Source of the DNA: Halieaceae bacterium
GTDB lineage: Bacteria > Pseudomonadota > Gammaproteobacteria > Pseudomonadales > Halieaceae
Assembly (NCBI GenBank): GCA_024640505.1
Contig: JAHEEV010000022.1
Coordinates: 1-46,007 of the forward strand
Direction of reading: 5' to 3'
DNA length: 46,007 nt
A program made the translations under genes and the position numbers. A model generated the notes under the pieces. That model saw only the letters and a program-made list of their open reading frames with translations, was not told the origin of the DNA and did not search any database. Shown here piece by piece: positions 23,923 to 34,234 of this stretch. Within the stretch, counting starts at the first letter, position 1, and each line of letters begins with the position of its first letter.

Positions 23923-25266
23923 ATGATCAAGATCAAGCGGGGCATGAATATCCCCATTCTGGGAGCCCCTCAGCAAGTCATCGAAAATGCTCCGGCTGCT
24001 CGATCCGTTGCGCTGGTGGGGTTTGACTATATCGGCATGAAACCCACCATGGCGGTCAGTGAAGGCGAACGGGTCGCCCTGGGCCAGTTGCTTTTTTCCG
24101 ACAAGAAAACCGAGGGCGTGCGTTACACCGCGCCCGCCAGTGGCGTGGTCTCTGCCATCAATCGCGGCGCCCGTCGCGTTCTCCAGTCTGTGGTCATCGA
24201 CGTCGAAGGCGATGAAGCGGAGACCTTCGAGCCGGTGGCGGCCGACGCCGTCAGTGGCCTTAAGGTCGACGCGATACGCGACCAACTGGTGAAAAGTGGC
24301 CAGTGGACTGCGCTGCGGACCCGGCCTTACAGCAAAGTGCCGGCACTGGGCAGCACGGCGGCAGCCATTTTCATCACGGCGACGGACACTCACCCACTGG
24401 CGGCCGACCCGTCGGTGATTATCGCTGAGCAGCCTGAGGCTTTCGCGACCGGTCAGGAGATCCTCGCCAGGTTGACCGACGGTAAGCTGTATGTCTGCGC
24501 CGCCGCCGATTACAACCCCCCGATGGGCAGCGCTGGCAACATCGAGCTGGCCCAGTTTGGCGGTCCTCACCCGGCCGGGCTTGCCGGCACCCACATCCAT
24601 TTCCTGGAAGGGGTCGGCTCAGCGAAGACCGTGTGGACGGTGGGCTATCAGGACGTCATCGCAATCGGCAGACTTTTCCTGGACGGTCGACTCTATACGC
24701 AGCGCGTGATCTCCCTGGGTGGCCCCCAGGTGGACAACCCCCGCCTGTTGCGCACGCGTCTCGGTGCCGACCTGCAGGCGCTTTGCGCGGGTGAGCTCAA
24801 GAGCGGTGAAAACCGGATTATATCCGGGTCGGTTCTCGGCGGACGCACAGTCTATGGCGCTACCGCCTACCTGGGCCGGTATCACAACCAGGTCTCGGTG
24901 CTGCTGGAAGGCCGGCAGCGTGAATTCATGGGCTGGCTGTCACCCGGTACCAAGAAGCACTCCAGTCTCGGTATCTACCTCACCAGTTTCCTCGGCACCA
25001 GGCCTTTGGCGATGACCACCAATACCAATGGCAGTGAACGTGCCATGGTACCGGTAGGCAGCTATGAAACGATTATGCCCCTGGATATATTGCCCAACCA
25101 GCTGCTTCGCTCGCTGATCGTGGGTGACACGGAGATGGCCCAGGCGCTCGGGTGTCTCGAGCTGGAAGAGGAAGACCTGGCCCTGTGCAGCTACGTCTGT
25201 CCGGGCAAGTACGAATACGGTCCTATCCTGCGGGATAACCTGACTCGAATCGAGAAGGAGGGTTAA
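23923..25266 (+). CDS. nqrA: Na+-translocating NADH:quinone reductase subunit A
   Basis: Subunit A of the six-subunit Na+-NQR, which oxidises NADH, reduces ubiquinone and exports sodium. NqrA is the peripheral cytoplasmic subunit that contributes to quinone binding. It has 447 residues (V. cholerae 446) and the family start [18 protein letters not shown]. It shows no signal or membrane segment. I start at ATG 23923; the frame runs on upstream for 38 codons through the leader without family similarity. nqrB follows after three bases with GAAGGAGG as its ribosome site, so A and B are coupled. It is the first gene of an operon running to nqrM. Confidence 0.96.
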   Translation: MIKIKRGMNIPILGAPQQVIENAPAARSVALVGFDYIGMKPTMAVSEGERVALGQLLFSDKKTEGVRYTAPASGVVSAINRGARRVLQSVVIDVEGDEAETFEPVAADAVSGLKVDAIRDQLVKSGQWTALRTRPYSKVPALGSTAAAIFITATDTHPLAADPSVIIAEQPEAFATGQEILARLTDGKLYVCAAADYNPPMGSAGNIELAQFGGPHPAGLAGTHIHFLEGVGSAKTVWTVGYQDVIAIGRLFLDGRLYTQRVISLGGPQVDNPRLLRTRLGADLQALCAGELKSGENRIISGSVLGGRTVYGATAYLGRYHNQVSVLLEGRQREFMGWLSPGTKKHSSLGIYLTSFLGTRPLAMTTNTNGSERAMVPVGSYETIMPLDILPNQLLRSLIVGDTEMAQALGCLELEEEDLALCSYVCPGKYEYGPILRDNLTRIEKEG

Positions 25267-25269
25267 CAG

Positions 25270-26466
25270 ATGGGTCTCAGAAAAGTTCTGGACAACCTGG
25301 AGCACCACTTCCAGGAAGGGGGGCGTTACCAGAAGTTTTACGCCCTGTTTGAGGTATTTGACACCTTCCTCTACGCACCTGCGACCACCACCCGTTCGAC
25401 CGCCCATGTCCGCGATGGGGTCGACCTGAAGCGGATAATGATCACCGTCTGGATGGCGGCCTTTCCCGCCATGTTCTACGGCATGTACAACCTGGGGTTT
25501 CAGGCAACAGACGTGATGGCCGCCGGCCAGAGTGTCAATGACTGGCACGGCTGGCTGATCGAACTGCTGGGCGGCTATGACGCCAGCAACATCTGGCACT
25601 GTTTCTGGTTCGGTGCCGTGTATTTCCTGCCCATCTACATCGTTACCTTTCTGGTCGGCATCAGTTGGGAGGTCCTGTTTGCCATCCGGCGCGGGCATGA
25701 GGTCAACGAGGGTTTCTTTGTTACCTCGATTCTGTTCGCCCTGACCTGCCCTCCGGATATTCCCCTGTGGCAGGTTGCCCTGGGGATCAGTTTCGGTGTG
25801 GTCATCGGCAAGGAGGTGTTTGGCGGCACCGGCAAGAACTTCCTAAACCCGGCGCTGACCGGCCGCGCTTTCCTGTACTTCGCCTATCCGGCACAGATGT
25901 CGGGTGATGCCGTGTGGACGGCGGTGGATGGGCATACGGGCGCCACCCCGCTGGCCGTGGTGGCTTCCGATGGTATGGCGGCCCTGCAACAGCAGTGGAG
26001 CTGGATGGATGCCTTCCTCGGCTCCATCCCGGGTTCCATCGGCGAGACCTCGACCCTGGCCATCCTGATCGGCGGCGTGCTCCTGCTCCTGACGCGGGTC
26101 GCCTCATGGCGCATCATCTCGGGTGTCATGATCGGCATGATCCTGCTCTCCACCCTGTTCAATCTGGTGGGCTCCGAGGATAACCCCGCCTTCACCATGC
26201 CCTGGTACTGGCACCTGGTCACCGGCGGTTTTGCGTTCGGAATGATCTTCATGGCCACCGACCCCGTGTCCGCGGCGATGACCAATGGCGGCAAATGGGC
26301 TTTCGGTATTCTCATAGGCCTCATGACAGTGCTGATCCGGGTGGTCAATCCTGCATTCCCGGAGGGAATCATGCTGGCCATCCTGTTCGCCAACCTGTTC
26401 GCGCCACTCATGGACCACTTCGTTGTCCAGGCCAATATCAAGCGGAGGCTAGCACGTGTCCAGTAA
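25270..26466 (+). CDS. nqrB: Na+-translocating NADH:quinone reductase subunit B
   Basis: NqrB is the large membrane subunit that carries riboflavin and a covalently bound FMN and forms much of the sodium path. The 398-residue protein has about ten membrane segments. The FMN attachment motif DGHTGAT (220-226) marks Thr226 as the flavinylated residue, the acceptor recognised by ApbE. The N-terminus ([18 protein letters not shown]) is typical. The nqrC start overlaps its last 11 bases, so translation is coupled. It is somewhat shorter than the V. cholerae subunit (about 415). Confidence 0.96.
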   Translation: MGLRKVLDNLEHHFQEGGRYQKFYALFEVFDTFLYAPATTTRSTAHVRDGVDLKRIMITVWMAAFPAMFYGMYNLGFQATDVMAAGQSVNDWHGWLIELLGGYDASNIWHCFWFGAVYFLPIYIVTFLVGISWEVLFAIRRGHEVNEGFFVTSILFALTCPPDIPLWQVALGISFGVVIGKEVFGGTGKNFLNPALTGRAFLYFAYPAQMSGDAVWTAVDGHTGATPLAVVASDGMAALQQQWSWMDAFLGSIPGSIGETSTLAILIGGVLLLLTRVASWRIISGVMIGMILLSTLFNLVGSEDNPAFTMPWYWHLVTGGFAFGMIFMATDPVSAAMTNGGKWAFGILIGLMTVLIRVVNPAFPEGIMLAILFANLFAPLMDHFVVQANIKRRLARVQ

Positions 26467-27229
26467 TGACAGCATCAAGAAAACGCTGATCGTCGCCTTC
26501 TCATTGTGCATCGTCTGTTCTGTGATCGTGTCGACCGCAGCCGTGATGCTCAAACCCGCCCAGGAGGTCAACAAGACCCTGGACCGCAAGCGCAACATAC
26601 TGGCTGCGGCGGGCATGCTGGAAGAGGGCCGCAGTGTCGAGGATCAATTCTCCCAGGTCACCACGCGGATCGTTGACTTGCGTACCGGTGAGTTCACGGA
26701 CGAGGTCGAACCCGGCAAGTACGACCAGCGCAAGGCTGCGAAGGACTCGGACCTGTCCACTGTGCTGCCCTCGGATCAGGACCTGGCAAAAATTTCGCGC
26801 CGGGAGCACTTTGCGACGGTGTATCTGGTGGAGGATGCGCAGGGGGAGATCGACAAGATCATCCTCCCCATCCATGGATACGGGCTGTGGTCGACGCTCT
26901 ATGGGTTTATCGCCCTGGAGTCCGACGCCAATACGGTGGCCGGGATAGGATTTTATGAACACGGCGAGACCCCCGGTCTCGGTGGCGAGGTCGACAACCC
27001 CCGCTGGAAGGCATTCTGGCCGGGTAAAAAAGTCTATCGCGACGGGGACGTGGCCATTGGCCTCATCAAGGGCAGTGTCGACCCCGCCAGCGCCAAGGCC
27101 GACTGGCAGATAGACGGGCTGGCCGGCGCGACCCTGACCGCCCGGGGGGTGACCAACCTGGTCCAGTTCTGGCTGGGTGAAAACGGTTTCGAACCATTCC
27201 TCAATAACCTGAAATCCGGGGAGGCCTGA
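26456..27229 (+). CDS. nqrC: Na+-translocating NADH:quinone reductase subunit C
   Basis: NqrC has one N-terminal membrane helix (about 10-32, [21 protein letters not shown]) and a periplasmic domain carrying the second covalent FMN. The attachment motif DGLAGAT (220-226) places FMN on Thr226. Length is 257 residues, as usual. It starts with GTG inside the end of nqrB. It hands electrons on toward NqrB and depends on ApbE, encoded downstream, for FMN attachment. Confidence 0.96.
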   Translation: MSSNDSIKKTLIVAFSLCIVCSVIVSTAAVMLKPAQEVNKTLDRKRNILAAAGMLEEGRSVEDQFSQVTTRIVDLRTGEFTDEVEPGKYDQRKAAKDSDLSTVLPSDQDLAKISRREHFATVYLVEDAQGEIDKIILPIHGYGLWSTLYGFIALESDANTVAGIGFYEHGETPGLGGEVDNPRWKAFWPGKKVYRDGDVAIGLIKGSVDPASAKADWQIDGLAGATLTARGVTNLVQFWLGENGFEPFLNNLKSGEA

Positions 27230-27231
27230 CC

Positions 27232-27894
27232 ATGGAATCCATCAAAGAGACCCTGACGGGGCCGATATTCAAGAACAACCCGATCGCGCTCCAGATTCTG
27301 GGGATCTGTTCCGCCCTGGCGGTCACATCGTCCCTGCAGGTGACGCTGGTCATGTGCGTGGCGCTCACCACGGTGACGGCCTTCTCCAATCTCGGCGTCT
27401 CGGCCATCCGCCGGCACATCCCCGGCAGTATCCGTATCATCGTGCAGATGGTGATCATTGCGTCGCTGGTGATCGTGGTGGACCAGATACTGAAAGCCTA
27501 TGCCTACAGCATCAGCAAGCAGCTGTCGGTATTCGTGGGCCTGATCATTACCAACTGTATCGTGATGGGTCGGGCCGAGGCCTTCGCCATGAAAAATCCG
27601 CCGCTGCCGAGTTTTCTCGACGGTATCGGCAATGGCCTGGGGTACAGTGTGGTGTTGATCGCGGTCGCGGTCGTGCGTGAACTTTTCGGCGCCGGCAAGC
27701 TGATGGGTATCGAGATACTGCCCCTGGTGACGGAGGGTGGTTGGTACAACCCGAACGGCCTGTTGTTGCTGCCTCCCAGTGCCTTCTTCCTCATCGGCCT
27801 GTTCATCTGGGGGCTGCGCAGCTTCCATAAAGAGCAGGTGGAGGAGCCGGATTTCAAGATGGCGAAACACACGGTCGTCAAGGAGGGTGTGTAA
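27232..27894 (+). CDS. nqrD: Na+-translocating NADH:quinone reductase subunit D
   Basis: A 220-residue membrane subunit with six predicted helices, homologous to NqrE and to RnfE. Cysteines C26 (LGICSALAV) and C109 (IITNCIVMG) fit the positions that, with two cysteines of NqrE, hold the intramembrane iron centre. The start lies two bases after nqrC, with a GGGGAGG ribosome site. Sequence identity to known NqrD ([20 protein letters not shown]) is plain. Confidence 0.96.
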   Translation: MESIKETLTGPIFKNNPIALQILGICSALAVTSSLQVTLVMCVALTTVTAFSNLGVSAIRRHIPGSIRIIVQMVIIASLVIVVDQILKAYAYSISKQLSVFVGLIITNCIVMGRAEAFAMKNPPLPSFLDGIGNGLGYSVVLIAVAVVRELFGAGKLMGIEILPLVTEGGWYNPNGLLLLPPSAFFLIGLFIWGLRSFHKEQVEEPDFKMAKHTVVKEGV

Positions 27895-28503
27895 ATGGAG
27901 TATTACCTGAGCCTCTTCATCCGCTCCATATTCATTGACAATATGGCGTTGGCGTTCTTCCTCGGGATGTGCACCTTCCTCGCCATTTCCAAGAAGATAC
28001 AGGCCGCACTCGGCCTGGGAATCGCCGTGACCGTGGTGCTGGCCATCACGGTGCCGGTCAACAACCTCATTTACCAGTATCTGCTGGCGGACGGGGCGCT
28101 GGCCTGGGCCGGGCTGCCGGACATGGATCTGAGTTTCCTGGGCCTGCTTTCCTACATCGGGGTCATCGCGGCCATCGTGCAGATCCTCGAGATGTTCCTG
28201 GACAAGTATGTGCCTGCGCTCTACAACGCGCTGGGGGTGTTCCTGCCCCTGATCACGGTTAACTGCGCGATTCTGGGTGCGTCCCTGTTCATGGTGGAAC
28301 GAGACTACAACTTCGCGGAAAGCGTGGTGTTCGGCGCCGGTTCCGGCGTCGGCTGGGCGCTGGCCATTGTCGCGCTGGCCGGCATCCGGGAAAAGCTGAA
28401 GTATTCCGACGTTCCGGACGGCCTGCAGGGGCTCGGCATCACTTTCATCATTACCGGTCTGATGTCCCTGGGTTTCATGTCCTTCGGCGGCATCGACATC
28501 TGA
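27895..28503 (+). CDS. nqrE: Na+-translocating NADH:quinone reductase subunit E
   Basis: A 202-residue membrane subunit with six helices, paired with NqrD in inverted topology. C26 (LGMCTFLAI) and C124 (TVNCAILG) are the iron-ligand candidates. It begins [20 protein letters not shown] and ends SFGGIDI, as usual for the family. Its ATG immediately follows the nqrD stop, and nqrF begins 16 bases after it. Confidence 0.96.
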   Translation: MEYYLSLFIRSIFIDNMALAFFLGMCTFLAISKKIQAALGLGIAVTVVLAITVPVNNLIYQYLLADGALAWAGLPDMDLSFLGLLSYIGVIAAIVQILEMFLDKYVPALYNALGVFLPLITVNCAILGASLFMVERDYNFAESVVFGAGSGVGWALAIVALAGIREKLKYSDVPDGLQGLGITFIITGLMSLGFMSFGGIDI

Positions 28504-28519
28504 GCGGGATAGTACTGAT

Positions 28520-29743
28520 ATGGATATGACAATCGTATACGGCGTCTCTATGTTCACGGCCATCGTGCTGGTGCTGGTGGCCATCATCCTGATGGCGCGC
28601 TCGGCCCTGGTCAGCAGTGGCGACGTGCATATCGAGGTCAATGGTGAGAAGGACATTACCGTTCCCGCCGGCGGCAAACTGCTGCAGACCCTCTCCGAAG
28701 CCAACCTGTTCCTGCCCTCGGCCTGTGGCGGCGGCGGTACCTGTGCCCAGTGCAAGTGCATCATCAGTGAGGGCGGCGGTTCCATGCTGCCTACCGAGGA
28801 GACGCACTTTACCCGGCGTGAGGCGGACGAAGGCTGGCGGCTGAGTTGTCAGGTCTCGGTCAAGCAGGACATGAAGATCGTGGTGCCGGAGGAGGTCTTC
28901 GGGGTCAAGCAGTGGGAGTGCACGGTGGTGTCCAATCCCAATGTGGCCACCTTCATCAAGGAACTCACCCTGGCGCTGCCGGAAGGCGAAAACGTCGACT
29001 TCCGCGCGGGCGGCTACGTGCAGCTCGAGTGTCCGCCGCACCTTGTCAAGTACGCCGATTTCGAGATCGAGGAAGAGTACCGCGGCGACTGGGAGCACTT
29101 CGGATTTTTCAAGCTGGAATCGGAGGTCAAGGAAACGGTCATTCGCGCCTACTCCATGGCTAACTACCCGGAAGAGAAAGGGCTGGTGAAGTTCAATATC
29201 CGGATTGCCACGCCGCCGCCGGGAAGCGCAGGCATTCCTCCCGGGCAGATGTCGTCATGGGTCTTCGGCCTCAAGCCGGGAGACAAGGTAAAGGTCTACG
29301 GCCCCTTCGGCGAATTTTTCGCCAAGGAAACCGATGCAGAGATGATCTTCATCGGGGGCGGCGCGGGTATGGCACCGATGCGCTCACACCTCTTCGACCA
29401 GCTCAAGCGCCTGCACAGCAAACGCAAGATCTCCTTCTGGTACGGTGCCCGCTCCCTGCGTGAAATGTTCTATGTAGAGGATTACGACCAGCTCGCTGCA
29501 GAGAACGACAACTTCGAGTGGCACGTGGCCCTGTCCGACCCGCAACCGGAAGACAATTGGGAGGGGCTCACCGGGTTTATTCACAATGTACTCTATGAGG
29601 AGTATCTGAAAGACCACCCGGCACCGGAGGATTGCGAGTACTACATGTGCGGACCGCCCATGATGAACGCCGCGGTGATCCAGATGCTGACGGATATGGG
29701 GGTAGAGCCCGAAAATATCATGCTCGACGATTTCGGTGGCTGA
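28520..29743 (+). CDS. nqrF: Na+-translocating NADH:quinone reductase subunit F
   Basis: NqrF is the electron entry subunit. It has an N-terminal membrane helix (about 5-26), a 2Fe-2S ferredoxin domain (C69, C75, C78, C110 in [11 protein letters not shown] and RLSCQV), an FAD domain (RAYSMANYP) and an NADH-binding domain ([26 protein letters not shown], ending DDFGG). Length is 407 residues, as in Vibrio. The four cysteine positions match the Vibrio enzyme with an offset of one. The apbE gene starts inside its last codons. A terminator-like hairpin follows 20 bases after the stop. Confidence 0.97.
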   Translation: MDMTIVYGVSMFTAIVLVLVAIILMARSALVSSGDVHIEVNGEKDITVPAGGKLLQTLSEANLFLPSACGGGGTCAQCKCIISEGGGSMLPTEETHFTRREADEGWRLSCQVSVKQDMKIVVPEEVFGVKQWECTVVSNPNVATFIKELTLALPEGENVDFRAGGYVQLECPPHLVKYADFEIEEEYRGDWEHFGFFKLESEVKETVIRAYSMANYPEEKGLVKFNIRIATPPPGSAGIPPGQMSSWVFGLKPGDKVKVYGPFGEFFAKETDAEMIFIGGGAGMAPMRSHLFDQLKRLHSKRKISFWYGARSLREMFYVEDYDQLAAENDNFEWHVALSDPQPEDNWEGLTGFIHNVLYEEYLKDHPAPEDCEYYMCGPPMMNAAVIQMLTDMGVEPENIMLDDFGG

Positions 29744-30791
29744 TTCCCGGCCGCAACCGCAGGAAAGCCACTCACCAGGGTGGCTTTTTTGCTTATTGGC
29801 GCTCGGTCTTGCCGCCCTGGTTGCCTGCAGTCGTGAACCGACTGTCGTAAAACTGGCCGGCGGCTCCATGGGGACCACCTGGCATGTCACCTATGTCACA
29901 CTGGATAATCTGCCGGGGGAGGGCGAGGTGCTCGCGGGCATCGAAGCCAGGCTCGAAGAGGTCAACGCGAGCATGTCCACCTATCGCGAAGATTCTGAAA
30001 TCAGCCTCGTCAACGCCGCCCCCCCCGATACCTGGGTCGGGATATCCGCCGGGTTCTATCGCGTACTCTCCACGGCGCTCGATGTCGGACGCAGTAGCGA
30101 GGGCGCCTACGACGTAACAGTGGGGCCGCTGGTGAATTTGTGGGGATTCGGGCCGCAACCGGCTCCCGATGCCGTTCCGGACCCGGCCCGCGTTGCGGCC
30201 TTGCTGCAGCAGGTGGGACAGGAAAAACTGCGTCTCGACGGGCAGGGGGTCAGAGTCAGGAAACTTGCCGATGTGTCCCTGGACTTCTCTTCCCTGGCCA
30301 AGGGCTATGCGGTGGACCAGGTAGCGCTCTGGCTGCAGGAGCAGGGCATAACCCGCTATCTCGTCGAAGTGGGTGGGGAGATGCGGGTAGCCGGCCTGAG
30401 CGGGCGGGGAGATCCGTGGCGCATAGCGATCGAGGAACCGGAGATCGATGCGCGTGGCGTCGCCGCCGCCATCGAACTGTCCGACAGGGCAATCGCCACC
30501 TCGGGGGACTACCGCAACTTTTTCGAGCTGGATGGGCGACGCTACTCCCACAGCATCGATCCCAGGACCGGCTTTCCGGTGGCCCACGAACTGGTATCGG
30601 TGACGGTCGTGCACCCCAGTGCCATGGTAGCCGATGCCTGGGCCACAGCCCTCATCGTGCTGGGTCCGCAGCGAGCCGCCGAGGTGGCGGAGTCACAGGG
30701 TTTGGCGGTATATTTTATACAACGCGACGGGGGCGGGTTTGCGCACAGCCATACGGCCGGTTTCGCCCGTTACCTGCCAACGCAGGGGTAG
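29736..30791 (+). CDS. apbE: FAD:protein FMN transferase (lipoprotein)
   Basis: ApbE transfers FMN from FAD to a threonine in the motif Dxx(s/t)gAT; its likely substrates here are Thr226 of NqrB and of NqrC. The 351-residue protein has a lipoprotein signal ending LAALVAC (Cys31) and the family motifs [45 protein letters not shown] and [14 protein letters not shown]. It starts with GTG, overlapping nqrF by eight bases; I see no later start that would keep the signal peptide. A hairpin with a T-tract lies within codons 10-18. Between apbE and nqrM, TGGGG/CCCCA (30792-30806) forms a small hairpin just before the nqrM ribosome site. Confidence 0.95.
   Translation: MADSRPQPQESHSPGWLFCLLALGLAALVACSREPTVVKLAGGSMGTTWHVTYVTLDNLPGEGEVLAGIEARLEEVNASMSTYREDSEISLVNAAPPDTWVGISAGFYRVLSTALDVGRSSEGAYDVTVGPLVNLWGFGPQPAPDAVPDPARVAALLQQVGQEKLRLDGQGVRVRKLADVSLDFSSLAKGYAVDQVALWLQEQGITRYLVEVGGEMRVAGLSGRGDPWRIAIEEPEIDARGVAAAIELSDRAIATSGDYRNFFELDGRRYSHSIDPRTGFPVAHELVSVTVVHPSAMVADAWATALIVLGPQRAAEVAESQGLAVYFIQRDGGGFAHSHTAGFARYLPTQG
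29764..29790 (+). terminator. Intrinsic terminator-like hairpin inside the start of apbE
   Basis: AAAGCCAC (29764-29771) and GTGGCTTT (29780-29787) form a perfect 8-bp stem with an 8-base loop; the T-run extends from 29785 to 29790. This is a canonical terminator shape right after the nqrF stop (29743). It lies within the apbE coding sequence, over the signal-peptide codons. It may partly end the nqrA-F transcript and so lower apbE-nqrM expression, unless ribosomes entering apbE open it. Confidence 0.6.
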
Positions 30792-30819
30792 TGGGGCTGA
30801 CCCCCAGGAGAGGTACGAG

Positions 30820-31053
30820 ATGACGCTTTTTTTGATCAGTGCAGTTGTAATCGCGGTGGTGATGATGGCGATGGCCGTTGGCGTCATGGCCGGGCGTCAG
30901 CCGATCAAGGGATCCTGCGGCGGCATGGGTGCCCTGGGTATCGATACGGCCTGCGAGATCTGCGGCGGCGATCCCAGGCGCTGTGACGAGGAGACACGGG
31001 ATGGCGAGGTAGGCAGGGACAACCCGGACCTCTACTATCCCGCCGACAAATAA
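30820..31053 (+). CDS. nqrM: Na+-NQR maturation factor NqrM
   Basis: A 77-residue protein needed to assemble the intramembrane iron centre of Na+-NQR (formerly DUF539). It has one N-terminal membrane helix (about 3-24, LFLISAVVIAVVMMAMAVGVM) and the cysteine set C33, C45, C48 and C55 in GSCGGMG, TACEICGGD and RRCDEE. The ATG at 30820 has AGGAGAGG ahead. The position after apbE and nqrF is the usual one. Its presence makes the operon complete for a working enzyme. Confidence 0.95.
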   Translation: MTLFLISAVVIAVVMMAMAVGVMAGRQPIKGSCGGMGALGIDTACEICGGDPRRCDEETRDGEVGRDNPDLYYPADK

Positions 31054-31069
31054 GCCGGACTCCGTTTCA

Positions 31070-32332
31070 TTGCCTCCTTCCAGCGGTCCCGTCGCCCACT
31101 ACGCCACATTCATCGGCCTGCGCTACAGCTTCAGTCGCAAACGTAACCGCTTCACGTCCGTCATCTCGATGGTGTCCATGCTCGGCATGGTCATCGGGGT
31201 GGCCAGCCTGATTGCCGTGCTGTCGGTAATGAATGGTTTTGCCGGTGAACTGCGCGGGCGGATTCTTTCCCTGGTGCCCCACGGCTATGTGGAGGCGCGT
31301 GATCAGGGCATTGAGGAGTGGCAGGGGTTGCGCGACCAGTTGTTGACTTATCCCGGTATTGTTGCCGCTTCACCCTACATCTCCGACAAGGTCATCCTGG
31401 GCAGCGGTGAAATGCTGCGGGGCGCGGTATTGACGGCGATAGACCCCGGCATGGAGCGAGGCGTATCGCAAGTCGCCGGCTCGATGGTCTCAGGGAGCCT
31501 GGACGGGCTGGATGCGGAACCGTTCACCGTTGTCCTGGGCTCCGCGCTTGCACGCATTCTTCGAGTCCAGCCCGGCGACCAGGTCGACGTGACCGTGCCT
31601 CGCCTCACCGTGACGCCACTCGGGATTTTTCCCCGCAGCAAGCGCCTGACCGTAATCGGCCAGTTCGAGGTGGGCGCCCAGCCGGACACCTACCAGGCCT
31701 ATGTCTCGCTGATCACCGGACAGAAACTGCTGGGCAGTCCCGGCCTGGTCGACGGCCTGCAGGTGAAAACCGTCGATCTGTACGGCGCACCTGAAATACT
31801 AGCCGACCTCGGTGCAACACTGGGGCGGGACTACCGGGTACTGGACTGGAGCCAGACCCAGGGGTCCCTGTTTAGCGCCGTCAAACTGGAAAAGCTGATG
31901 GTGAGCCTGTTGCTGCTGAGTGTGGTTGCGGTGGCCGCCTTCAACATCGTTTCAACGCTGGTGATGTCGGTTGCGGAAAAGCGGCGGGATATCGCGGTAC
32001 TGCGCACGATGGGCGCGCGGGCGGCGGGGGTTATGGCCATTTTTGTGGCACATGGCCTGGTGCTGGCGGTCGTGGGTGTGTCGCTGGGCGCGTTGCTGGG
32101 TGTACTGCTGGCATCCTCGATATCCGGGATTACCGGTTTCGTGGAAGGTCTGTTCGGCGTCAAGCTGTTTGATCCGGCGGTCTATTTCATCAGCGTGCTG
32201 CCTTCCGAACTGCGTTGGACGGACGTGGTTGCCGTTGTGCTGGCATCCTTACTATTGAGCCTGCTGGCCACGCTCTACCCGGCCTGGCGGGCGTCCAGGA
32301 TTTCTCCCGCAGAGGTACTGCGTTATGAGTGA
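31070..32332 (+). CDS. lolC: Lipoprotein-releasing ABC transporter permease LolC
   Basis: LolC, LolD and LolE extract lipoproteins from the inner membrane and pass them to LolA. The 420-residue permease has one N-terminal helix (about 30-55, SMLGMVIGVASLIAVLSVMNG), a large periplasmic domain and three C-terminal helices, with the family end [19 protein letters not shown]. The start appears to be TTG 31070; no ATG or GTG is available before the conserved YATFIGLRYSFSRKRNRFTS. The weak start may lower its expression. It overlaps lolD by eight bases. Confidence 0.93.
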   Translation: MPPSSGPVAHYATFIGLRYSFSRKRNRFTSVISMVSMLGMVIGVASLIAVLSVMNGFAGELRGRILSLVPHGYVEARDQGIEEWQGLRDQLLTYPGIVAASPYISDKVILGSGEMLRGAVLTAIDPGMERGVSQVAGSMVSGSLDGLDAEPFTVVLGSALARILRVQPGDQVDVTVPRLTVTPLGIFPRSKRLTVIGQFEVGAQPDTYQAYVSLITGQKLLGSPGLVDGLQVKTVDLYGAPEILADLGATLGRDYRVLDWSQTQGSLFSAVKLEKLMVSLLLLSVVAVAAFNIVSTLVMSVAEKRRDIAVLRTMGARAAGVMAIFVAHGLVLAVVGVSLGALLGVLLASSISGITGFVEGLFGVKLFDPAVYFISVLPSELRWTDVVAVVLASLLLSLLATLYPAWRASRISPAEVLRYE

Positions 32333-33002
32333 CGTGGTACTGCGCTGTGAAGCGCTGTCACGGGTCTACCGGGATGGAGACCGCCTGGTAGAAGTCCTGC
32401 GCGACATCAACCTGACACTGGCGGCGGGCGAAAAAATTGCCGTCGTGGGCGCATCCGGTTCCGGCAAGTCGACCCTGCTGAACCTGCTGGGCGGGCTGGA
32501 TACTCCCAGCAGCGGTCGCGTCGTGATGGCGGGGCTCGATCTTTCTGACCTGACCGAGCGACAGCGCTGCGAGTTGCGCAATCACCGGCTGGGATTCGTT
32601 TACCAGTTCCATCATCTGCTGCCGGAGTTCGATGCCAGGGAGAATGTCGGCATGCCCCTGCTGATTCGCGGTCTGCCTCGCGGTGAGGCCTGGGAGCGGG
32701 CGTCACAGGTGCTGGAGCGCGTCGGTATGTCCCATCGCCTTGACCATCGGCCCGCCCAGCTCTCCGGGGGGGAGCGGCAGCGGGTCGCCATCGCGCGGGC
32801 CCTGGTCGGAGCGCCTGACTGTGTGCTGATGGACGAGCCTACCGGCAACCTCGACCCGCATTCGGCAGCCCAGGTGCTCGAACTGATCGATGAACTCGGT
32901 CAGGAGCGGGCTTCCTTTGTGGTGGTCACCCACGACCCGGAGATAGCCGCTCACATGAACCGCACCCTCGAATTGATCGATGGCGGGCTGAGGGCGCGGT
33001 GA
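32325..33002 (+). CDS. lolD: Lipoprotein-releasing ABC transporter ATP-binding protein LolD
   Basis: The 225-residue ATPase of the LolCDE exporter. Walker A is GASGSGKST (about 41-49), the signature is [15 protein letters not shown], and Walker B is [12 protein letters not shown] followed by the switch histidine in VVVTHD. The length is normal (E. coli 233). The start lies inside lolC and the stop shares one base with lolE (TGATG), so all three are translated as a unit. Confidence 0.96.
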   Translation: MSDVVLRCEALSRVYRDGDRLVEVLRDINLTLAAGEKIAVVGASGSGKSTLLNLLGGLDTPSSGRVVMAGLDLSDLTERQRCELRNHRLGFVYQFHHLLPEFDARENVGMPLLIRGLPRGEAWERASQVLERVGMSHRLDHRPAQLSGGERQRVAIARALVGAPDCVLMDEPTGNLDPHSAAQVLELIDELGQERASFVVVTHDPEIAAHMNRTLELIDGGLRAR

Positions 33003-34234
33003 TGACATGGTCTGAACGACAGAGCATCGCCCTGCGTTACACGTTCGGTTTTGGGCGAGGGCACTTGTCGACCTTTCTGTCCAACCTCTCCATGCTGGGC
33101 CTGATTGTCGCTATTGGGCTGCTGATTGTTGTCATGTCAGTGATGAACGGTTTCGACAAGGAGATGCGGGAACGCATTCTGGCCCTGGTACCCCATGTGA
33201 CGGTCCATGCCCATCGGCCGATGACCGACTGGCGGGAGCAGATGGCCGTGGTTGCGGCGCATCCCGATGTCGCAGAGGTCAGCGCGTTCAGCCAGTTTGA
33301 CGCACTGTTCATGCACGGCAGCGACATAGAGACCGCCAGGGGGGTCGGCCTGGACATCGATGCCGATAGCCGGCTTCTGTCCAGCCTGACGGCCGCCGAG
33401 CGGGAAGACTTTCTCTCCCGGCCGGATGGGCTGGTCCTGGGACGGGGTGTGGCTGATCGGCTTGGCGTGCGCGGCGGCGAGAGACTGACCCTGGTGGTAC
33501 CCGCCGCCGGTTATAGTGACCGGCCGGCTCGGTTCGAGTCCCTGTTCCTCAGCGGTGTTCTCGATACAGGTACCGAGCTGGACCAGGGGGTGGCAGTGGT
33601 CAATCTGCGCCTGGGATCGGCGCTGGCCGGCCTCGGAGATGCCGTCAGCGGGCTGCGGGTGACGACCTCCGATCTGTTTGCGGTCTCCCGCATCGGGTGG
33701 GAACTGATGAATAATCTGCCCAGCGGTTTCTACACCACAAACTGGATGATGACCCATGGCAATCTTTACGCCGCCATCCAGCTCTCCCGGGACCTGATAG
33801 GCATTCTACTCTTTTCCATTATTGCAGTGGCTGCTTTCAACGTCGTATCGTCGCTCGTCCTGGTGGTGTTCGACAAGCGGGGCGACATCGCCATACTGCG
33901 CACGCTGGGGGCGTCTCCCGGTGATGTCGCGTGGATCTTCGTGCTTCAGGGCGCCATGATCGGGCTGGTCGGCGTGGTGCTCGGCTCCCTTCTGGGCGCG
34001 GCCGGCAGCCAGATGGTGCCCGGCCTGGTCTCCTCGCTGGAACGGCTGCTGGATATGCGTTTCCTCAATACGGACGTCTACCCGGTATCCTTTCTCCCGG
34101 TGGATCTGCTGTTCAGGGATGTGTTGCTGGTGGGGGGCGCCGCCTTCTTCATGTGTGTGATCGCGGCCGTCTATCCTGCTCTACGCGCATCCGGCGTCGC
34201 GCCGGCATTGATCCTCAACCAGGACCGGAACTGA
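33002..34234 (+). CDS. lolE: Lipoprotein-releasing ABC transporter permease LolE
   Basis: Second permease of the exporter, 410 residues, homologous to but clearly different from the LolC encoded upstream. It shares the start SIALRYTFGFGRG, the first helix with VMSVMNGFDKEMRERIL, a periplasmic domain, and the C-terminal helices ending AVYPALRASGVAPALILNQD. I start at ATG 33002, overlapping the lolD stop by one base; a GTG one codon earlier is possible. The 3' end overlaps a convergent gene by 20 bases. Confidence 0.93.
   Translation: MTWSERQSIALRYTFGFGRGHLSTFLSNLSMLGLIVAIGLLIVVMSVMNGFDKEMRERILALVPHVTVHAHRPMTDWREQMAVVAAHPDVAEVSAFSQFDALFMHGSDIETARGVGLDIDADSRLLSSLTAAEREDFLSRPDGLVLGRGVADRLGVRGGERLTLVVPAAGYSDRPARFESLFLSGVLDTGTELDQGVAVVNLRLGSALAGLGDAVSGLRVTTSDLFAVSRIGWELMNNLPSGFYTTNWMMTHGNLYAAIQLSRDLIGILLFSIIAVAAFNVVSSLVLVVFDKRGDIAILRTLGASPGDVAWIFVLQGAMIGLVGVVLGSLLGAAGSQMVPGLVSSLERLLDMRFLNTDVYPVSFLPVDLLFRDVLLVGGAAFFMCVIAAVYPALRASGVAPALILNQDRN

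Noticed and set aside
27034-28785. Long open frame on the minus strand across nqrC-nqrF
   Set aside because: It is antisense to well-recognised nqr genes. Its composition (runs of His, Gln, Asp, Arg) is typical of a reversed frame over GC-rich membrane-protein codons.
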